In this document: positions 48,428-53,085 of the stretch, piece by piece
Layout: every line of letters starts with the position of its first letter
How positions within the stretch are numbered: position 1 is the first letter of the stretch
Source of the DNA: Lentzea indica
GTDB taxonomy: Bacteria > Actinomycetota > Actinomycetes > Mycobacteriales > Pseudonocardiaceae
Assembly (NCBI RefSeq): GCF_012184385.1
Contig: NZ_VSRL01000040.1
Span: 1 to 53,085 of the forward strand
Direction: 5' to 3'
DNA length: 53,085 nt
Notes under the pieces: model-generated
What the model was told of the DNA's origin: nothing
The model's database searches: none
Seen by the model: the letters and a program-made list of their open reading frames with translations, nothing else
Made by a program: the position numbers and the translations under genes

Positions 48428-51400
48428 CTAACCGAGACATCCCGGTCCGAGCAGCGCCTTCAGGTCGCCCATCAACGACGGCGTCGGCGCCACCCGCAGC
48501 GCGTCGTCCAGCTTCAACACGGTGTTACGGGAACCGTTGATGATCAGGTTGAGGTGGACCTCCGTCGTGCCGGGGTGCGCCCGCAGCACGTCCTTGAGCT
48601 GCGTGACGATCTCCGGCCGGCACTTGGTGGCCATCATCTTCAGCCGCATCGCCCGCGACCCGATCTCGCTCAGGTCCGGCACCACCAGGTCGTTCGCGAT
48701 CAGCGAGATGCGGTCGTCCCGCTTGGCCACGCGGGCCTTGACCAGCACGATCGCGTCCTCGACCACCGACATGCCGTGCACCATGAAGCTCTTCGGGAAG
48801 AACAGCACCTCGATGCCACCGGCGAGGTCCTCGAGCTGGGCGGAGGCCCACGACTCGCCGTTCTTGTTCACCCGGCGCGTGACCGAGGCGAGGATGCCGC
48901 CGATGGTGACCTGGGTGCCGTCAGGAACGTCACCTTCCAGGATCCGCGCGATGGAGGCGTCGGAGTAGGACTCCAGCACGTGCTCGACGCCGTTGAGCGG
49001 GTGGCCGGAGACGTAGAGGCCGAGCATCTCCCGTTCGAGGGCGAGCTGGTGCTTGGACTCCCACTGCTCCGGCGGGATCTTGACGTCGAACACGCCCGCG
49101 ATGTCCTCGTCGGCCGCGTCGCCGCCGCCGAAGAGGTCGAACTGGCCCTTGGCCTCTTCCTTCTTCGTGATCATCACGGCGTCGACCGCGTCGACGTGGA
49201 CCATGTGCAGGCCCTTGCGCGGGTGGCCGAGCGAGTCGAAGGCGCCGGCCTTGATCAGCGACTCGACGACCTTCTTGTTGCAGGCCGTGGCGTCGATCTT
49301 GCGCAGGAAGTCGGAGAAGTCGGCGAACTTCCCCTTCTCCTTGCGCGCCTTGATGATCGAGTCGACGACGTTCGCGCCGACGTTGCGGATCGCGCCGAGG
49401 CCGAAGCGGATGTCGGTGCCGACCGGGGCGAACTCGCGCTCGGACTCGTTGACGTCCGGCGGGAGCACCGTGATGCCCATGCGGCGGCACTCGGCGAGGT
49501 AGATCGCCGACTTGTCCTTGTTGTCCGAGTTCGTGGTGAGCAGCGCGGCCATGTACTCGGCCGGGTAGTTCGCCTTGAGGTACGCGGTCCAGTACGCGAT
49601 GACGCCGTAGGTCGCGGAGTGCGCCTTGTTGAACGCGTAGTCGGCGAACGGGACCAGGATGTCCCAGAGGGTCTTGATCGCCTCTTTCGAGTACCCGTTG
49701 TCGAGCATGCCCTTCTCGAAGCCCTCGAACTCCTTGTCGAGGATCTCCTTCTTCTTCTTGCCCATCGCGCGGCGGAGCAGGTCCGCTTGGGCCAGCGTGT
49801 AGCCCGCGACCTTTCGCGCGATCGCCATGACCTGCTCCTGATAGACGATCAGGCCGTAGGTCGTGTCGAGGATGTCCGCGAGCGACTCCCGCAGCTCCTC
49901 GTGGATCGGGGTGATCTCCTGCTGCTTGTTCTTGCGCAGCGCGTAGTTGATGTGCGAGTTCGCGCCCATCGGGCCCGGCCGGTACAGGGCGATGACGGCG
50001 GAGACGTCCTCGAAGTTGTCCGGCTTCATCAGCCGCAGCAGGTCGCGCAGCGCCGAACCGTCGAGCTGGAACACGCCCAGCGTGTCGCCACGGCCGAGCA
50101 GCTCGTAGGTCTTCTTGTCGTTCAACGGCACCTGCGCGCCGTCGGTGATCTCGATCTTGCCCTTGCCGTTGAGCTCGATGTTGCGCAGCGCGTCGTCGAT
50201 GGTCGTGAGGTTCGAGAGCCCCAGGAAGTCCATCTTGAGCAGGCCGAGCGTCTCGCAGGTCGGGTAGTCGAACTGCGTGATGATCGAGCCGTCCTGCGGT
50301 CGCATCCAGACCGGGATGTGGTCCATCAGCGGTTCCGCGGACATGATGACCGCGCAGGCGTGCACACCCGCGTTGCGGATCAGGCCCTCGAGCCCGCGAC
50401 CGGTGTCGATGATCTCCTTGACCTGCGGGTCCGTGTCGTAGAGCCCGCGGACCTCGGTGGCCTCGTTGTACCGCTTGTGCGACGAGTCGAAGATGCCGGA
50501 CAGCGGGATGTCCTTGCCCATGACAGCGGGCGGCATCGCCTTGGAGATGCGGTCGGCCACGGCGTAACCGGGCTGGCCGTAGAGGACCCTGGCCGAGTCC
50601 TTGATGGCGGCCTTCGCCTTGATGGTGCCGAACGTGATGACCTGGGCGACGTTGGCCGAGCCCCACTTCTCCGTGACGTACCGGATGACGTCGCCGCGCC
50701 GGCGCTCGTCGAAGTCGATGTCGATGTCGGGGGGCGAGACGCGGTCGGGGTTCAGGAACCGCTCGAAGATCAGGCCGTGCGGCAGCGGGTCGAGGTCGGT
50801 GATGCCGAGCGCGTACGCGATCAGCGCTCCAGGGGCCGAACCACGGCCGGGACCGACGCGGATGCCGTTGGCCTTGGCCCAGTTGATGAAGTCCGCGACG
50901 ACGAGGAAGTACGACGGGAACCCCATCTGCAGGATGACGCCGATCTCGAACTCGACCTGCTTGGTGTGCTCCTCGTCGACCCCGTCGGGGAACCGGCGGT
51001 GCATGCCGCGCCAGACCTCGTCGCGGAAGTACTGGTCCTCGGTCAGCCCCTCCGGCACCGGGAACCTCGGCATCAGGTTCTTGAAGTCGAACATGCCGGT
51101 CGTGTCGACCTTCTCGGCGATCACCAGGGTGTTGCGGCACCCCTCCTGCCACGCGTCGCTCGAGTCGACCGCCCGCATCTCGTCCGGCGACTTCAGGTAG
51201 TAGCCGGTGCCGTCGAACTTGAACCTGGTCGGGTCCTGCAGCGTCTTACCGGTCTGGATGCACAGCAGGGCTTCGTGCGTTTCCTTGTCGGTCGGGTACG
51301 TGTAGTGCGAGTCGTTCGTGACCACGAACGGGATGTCGAGCTTCTTCTGGATCTCCAGCAACCCACCGCGGACCCGGCTCTCGATCTCGATGCCGTGGTC

Positions 51401-51976
51401 CATGATCTCCATGTAGAAGTTCTCTTTGCCGTAGATCTCCTGCCACTTGGCGGCGGCTTCGAGCGCCTCCTTCTCGTGGCCGAGCCGCAGCCGCGTCTGC
51501 ACCTCACCGGACGGGCAGCCGGTGGTCGCCATGAGCCCCGCGGAGTGCTCCGCGATGAGCTCGGCGTCCATCCGAGGCCACTTGCCCAGCTGCCCCTCGG
51601 TGGAGGCGAGGCTGGAGAGCTTCATGAGGTTGTGCAGGCCCTCGGCGTTGCGCGCCCAGATCGTCTGGTGGGTGTAGGCACCACTGGCCGAGACGTCGTC
51701 GGACTTCTGACCGGGGTCACCCCACAGCACGCGCTTCTTGTTGAACCGGGACTCCGGCGCCATGTACGCCTCGATGCCGATGATCGGCTTGACCCCGGCA
51801 CCCTGCGCCTGCTTGAAGAAGTCGTAGGCGCCGTACATGTTGCCGTGGTCGGTGATCGCGGCGGCGGGCATGCCCATGCGCTCGCACTCGGCGAACATGT
51901 CCTTGAGCTTCGCCGCACCGTCGAGCATCGAGTACTCGGTGTGCACGTGCAGATGCACAAACGAGTCCGACACCAT
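48428..51976 (-). CDS. dnaE: DnaE: DNA polymerase III alpha subunit
   Basis: A 1182-residue replicative polymerase. The N-terminal PHP domain opens [15 protein letters not shown]; the catalytic aspartates are in [13 protein letters not shown], with [18 protein letters not shown] before it and the third acid region downstream; helix-hairpin-helix and OB-fold parts follow ([22 protein letters not shown]). Length fits DnaE1. ATG at 51976 follows GGAGG. Essential housekeeping gene. Confidence 0.96.
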   Translation of the reverse strand: MVSDSFVHLHVHTEYSMLDGAAKLKDMFAECERMGMPAAAITDHGNMYGAYDFFKQAQGAGVKPIIGIEAYMAPESRFNKKRVLWGDPGQKSDDVSASGAYTHQTIWARNAEGLHNLMKLSSLASTEGQLGKWPRMDAELIAEHSAGLMATTGCPSGEVQTRLRLGHEKEALEAAAKWQEIYGKENFYMEIMDHGIEIESRVRGGLLEIQKKLDIPFVVTNDSHYTYPTDKETHEALLCIQTGKTLQDPTRFKFDGTGYYLKSPDEMRAVDSSDAWQEGCRNTLVIAEKVDTTGMFDFKNLMPRFPVPEGLTEDQYFRDEVWRGMHRRFPDGVDEEHTKQVEFEIGVILQMGFPSYFLVVADFINWAKANGIRVGPGRGSAPGALIAYALGITDLDPLPHGLIFERFLNPDRVSPPDIDIDFDERRRGDVIRYVTEKWGSANVAQVITFGTIKAKAAIKDSARVLYGQPGYAVADRISKAMPPAVMGKDIPLSGIFDSSHKRYNEATEVRGLYDTDPQVKEIIDTGRGLEGLIRNAGVHACAVIMSAEPLMDHIPVWMRPQDGSIITQFDYPTCETLGLLKMDFLGLSNLTTIDDALRNIELNGKGKIEITDGAQVPLNDKKTYELLGRGDTLGVFQLDGSALRDLLRLMKPDNFEDVSAVIALYRPGPMGANSHINYALRKNKQQEITPIHEELRESLADILDTTYGLIVYQEQVMAIARKVAGYTLAQADLLRRAMGKKKKEILDKEFEGFEKGMLDNGYSKEAIKTLWDILVPFADYAFNKAHSATYGVIAYWTAYLKANYPAEYMAALLTTNSDNKDKSAIYLAECRRMGITVLPPDVNESEREFAPVGTDIRFGLGAIRNVGANVVDSIIKARKEKGKFADFSDFLRKIDATACNKKVVESLIKAGAFDSLGHPRKGLHMVHVDAVDAVMITKKEEAKGQFDLFGGGDAADEDIAGVFDVKIPPEQWESKHQLALEREMLGLYVSGHPLNGVEHVLESYSDASIARILEGDVPDGTQVTIGGILASVTRRVNKNGESWASAQLEDLAGGIEVLFFPKSFMVHGMSVVEDAIVLVKARVAKRDDRISLIANDLVVPDLSEIGSRAMRLKMMATKCRPEIVTQLKDVLRAHPGTTEVHLNLIINGSRNTVLKLDDALRVAPTPSLMGDLKALLGPGCLG

Positions 51977-52144
51977 GCCTCCAGGAAGATCGAACGGGCG
52001 CGCGGGAAGGGCGCGGATCGGGGATCTCCAACCCTATCTCGCCTCGAAGATCACCTCACGGAGGCTCGGGGGGTTTTGTCGCCGTGATCTCCAACCGGCC
52101 AGGCGGTGACGCGCGGATCTTGAGCGCGAGGTAGCGTTCAAATC

Positions 52145-52984
52145 GTGGTGGCCCCCGATCCCGTAGACGCTCGCCTGCTCGCCGTTCTCGCCGAGTCAGG
52201 CCGTGCGGCCGTGCACGAGATCGCCCAGCGCCTGGGCATGGACCCACGCGAAGCCGCCATGCGCCTGATCACATTGTCGGGCAGCGGCCTCCCGCTCCTG
52301 GTGGGCGTCGAGTGCGACCCGAACGGCCTGCGCCGGGCTCTGGCCAATGCCGCCGCGTACGGCAGCTACACCGGCCCGCCCCCGTCGGGCCCGTACTCCG
52401 TGCACCAAAGCGGCCCTCACCACGTCAGCGGCCCGCACCAGGTTCCTTACGGCCCGCAGAACCCGGCCAGTCAGCCGTTTCCCGCCCAGCCCCAGGCCAC
52501 GTGGGGCCCGCCCCAGTCGGCCGGCTGGGTCAGGGCGGACCAGCCCCAGCCCAGGCCCGTCTCGCGCACCGGCAAGATCGGCTCCGCCCTGGAGGCCGAA
52601 AGCCTGGAGGGCGCCCAGCTCTCGATCCAGCTGGTCGAGGTGGTGGACCCGGCGGACTTCCTCTTCACCGCGGCCGGCTACAAGCTCGCCGAGGGCGAAC
52701 GCGCCGTCGTCGTGCACACCGAGGTGATGAACACCTCGCAGGTTCCGTACACCTCACTGCCCGACATGTACCTCGTCCTGGTCACCAAGACCGGCGAGAC
52801 CGTGACGAAGGCCCCGGTGTCGCTGTCGTCACGCCCCGCGCACAAGCTGGGCGTCCAGCCGGGCGAAACCGCCGGTGGGCACACGGTGTTCGTGCTGCCG
52901 GACACCACCGACGTCATCCAGGTGCGGTGGAGCGTCCGCCCGGAGGTCGACCTCAACACTCTGGTGTGGACGGTCGAGGACTAG
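52145..52984 (+). CDS. conserved protein: AsnC-like HTH, Pro/Gln-rich linker, beta domain
   Basis: A 279-residue protein. Residues 5-70 read like an AsnC-type HTH (DARLLAVLAESGRAAVHEIA, RLGMDPREAAMRL). A proline/glutamine/histidine-rich linker (about 75-140) follows, then a beta-sandwich-like domain with FLFTAAGYKLAEGERAVVVH and FVLPDTTDVIQVRWSV, reminiscent of DUF4352. Function unknown; perhaps a regulator with an extended sensory domain. GTG at 52145 or 52148. Confidence 0.75.
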   Translation: MVAPDPVDARLLAVLAESGRAAVHEIAQRLGMDPREAAMRLITLSGSGLPLLVGVECDPNGLRRALANAAAYGSYTGPPPSGPYSVHQSGPHHVSGPHQVPYGPQNPASQPFPAQPQATWGPPQSAGWVRADQPQPRPVSRTGKIGSALEAESLEGAQLSIQLVEVVDPADFLFTAAGYKLAEGERAVVVHTEVMNTSQVPYTSLPDMYLVLVTKTGETVTKAPVSLSSRPAHKLGVQPGETAGGHTVFVLPDTTDVIQVRWSVRPEVDLNTLVWTVED

Positions 52985-53085
52985 GCAGCAAGGCCGCGGT
53001 CAGCGAGTCCGACACGAAGGCACCGAACCGGTCGGCCGACCACCCGCGACCGTGCGGCCCGCGGCGCCCCGGCACGTGCCGCCAC
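52953..53085 (-). CDS. partial gene running off the window end
   Basis: A frame open to the right edge reads GRGWSADRFGAFVSDSL, then TAALLP, and stops at 52953. It looks coding in composition and would be the C-terminus of a minus-strand gene overlapping the end of the preceding gene by 32 bases. The product cannot be identified from 44 residues. Confidence 0.35.
   Translation of the reverse strand, partial: WRHVPGRRGPHGRGWSADRFGAFVSDSLTAALLPSPRPSTPEC

Noticed and set aside
48407-52087. Very long plus-strand open frame opposite dnaE.
   Set aside because: dnaE on the minus strand has unmistakable motifs along its full length; the opposite frame is a codon-bias artefact.

Overview
The window is high-GC DNA (roughly 70%) with many GTG starts and four-base GTGA/ATGA gene overlaps. 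Gene content points to an actinomycete, most likely a Pseudonocardiaceae member of the Lentzea/Saccharothrix/Amycolatopsis type: PriA-type HisA, a Scr1-like helix-turn-helix regulator with DUF6879, an AMED_5909-type small protein, BsaP beside bioB, and NrtR beside nadABC. The genus is inference from gene content, not from a search.

Layout. (1) 1-8.5 kb is an accessory region. It holds an aminotransferase/SDR/aldehyde dehydrogenase set, a large LuxR-family (LAL) regulator, an ECF sigma factor, a NarL-type response regulator and a lipoprotein-like remnant. Several of these are frameshifted or truncated. (2) 8.6-11.9 kb holds an AbrB-like gene with a small partner, a complete IS element with TG...CA inverted repeats (9152-10344), the C-terminal half of an MMPL transporter, and a ClpN-domain gene without a visible start. 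(3) 11.9-29.2 kb carries histidine genes on the minus strand in two blocks: hisD-hisC-hisB (29.2-26.2 kb) and hisH-priA (14.8-11.9 kb). About 11 kb of other genes separates them: a 2.2-kb Scr1/DUF6879 module flanked by a duplicated hisB 3' segment, a TIR-membrane-WD40 protein, KptA plus a methyltransferase, a hydrolase and membrane protein pair, a SoxR-like regulator with a divergent split transketolase, and a membrane protein. A secreted protein gene sits between hisH and priA with four-base overlaps on both sides. (4) 29.3-35.2 kb holds a secreted M14 carboxypeptidase, a class V aminotransferase, an orphan solute-binding lipoprotein, a nitrilase-family hydrolase and a secreted cupin. (5) 35.2-40.5 kb holds a 226-bp near-palindromic foldback element and then nadA-nadB-nadC (de novo NAD synthesis), with a divergent NrtR-like Nudix regulator and a LON-domain protein. 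(6) 41.0-47.2 kb holds an MFS transporter coupled to a DUF1445 hydro-lyase, and the biotin locus (bioB, bsaP, DUF2567, bioD, bioA). A mycoredoxin-like gene sits between bioD and bioA, and there is no bioF. (7) 47.2-53 kb holds a cytochrome P450, dnaE (replicative DNA polymerase III alpha) and a proline/glutamine-rich conserved protein.

The core pathways (histidine, NAD, biotin, DNA replication) look intact where present. Broken genes cluster in the first 11.5 kb and around the duplicated hisB segment, which fits local rearrangement or decay, although sequencing or assembly error could also explain single-base frameshifts. No rRNA, tRNA, CRISPR array or prophage was recognised.
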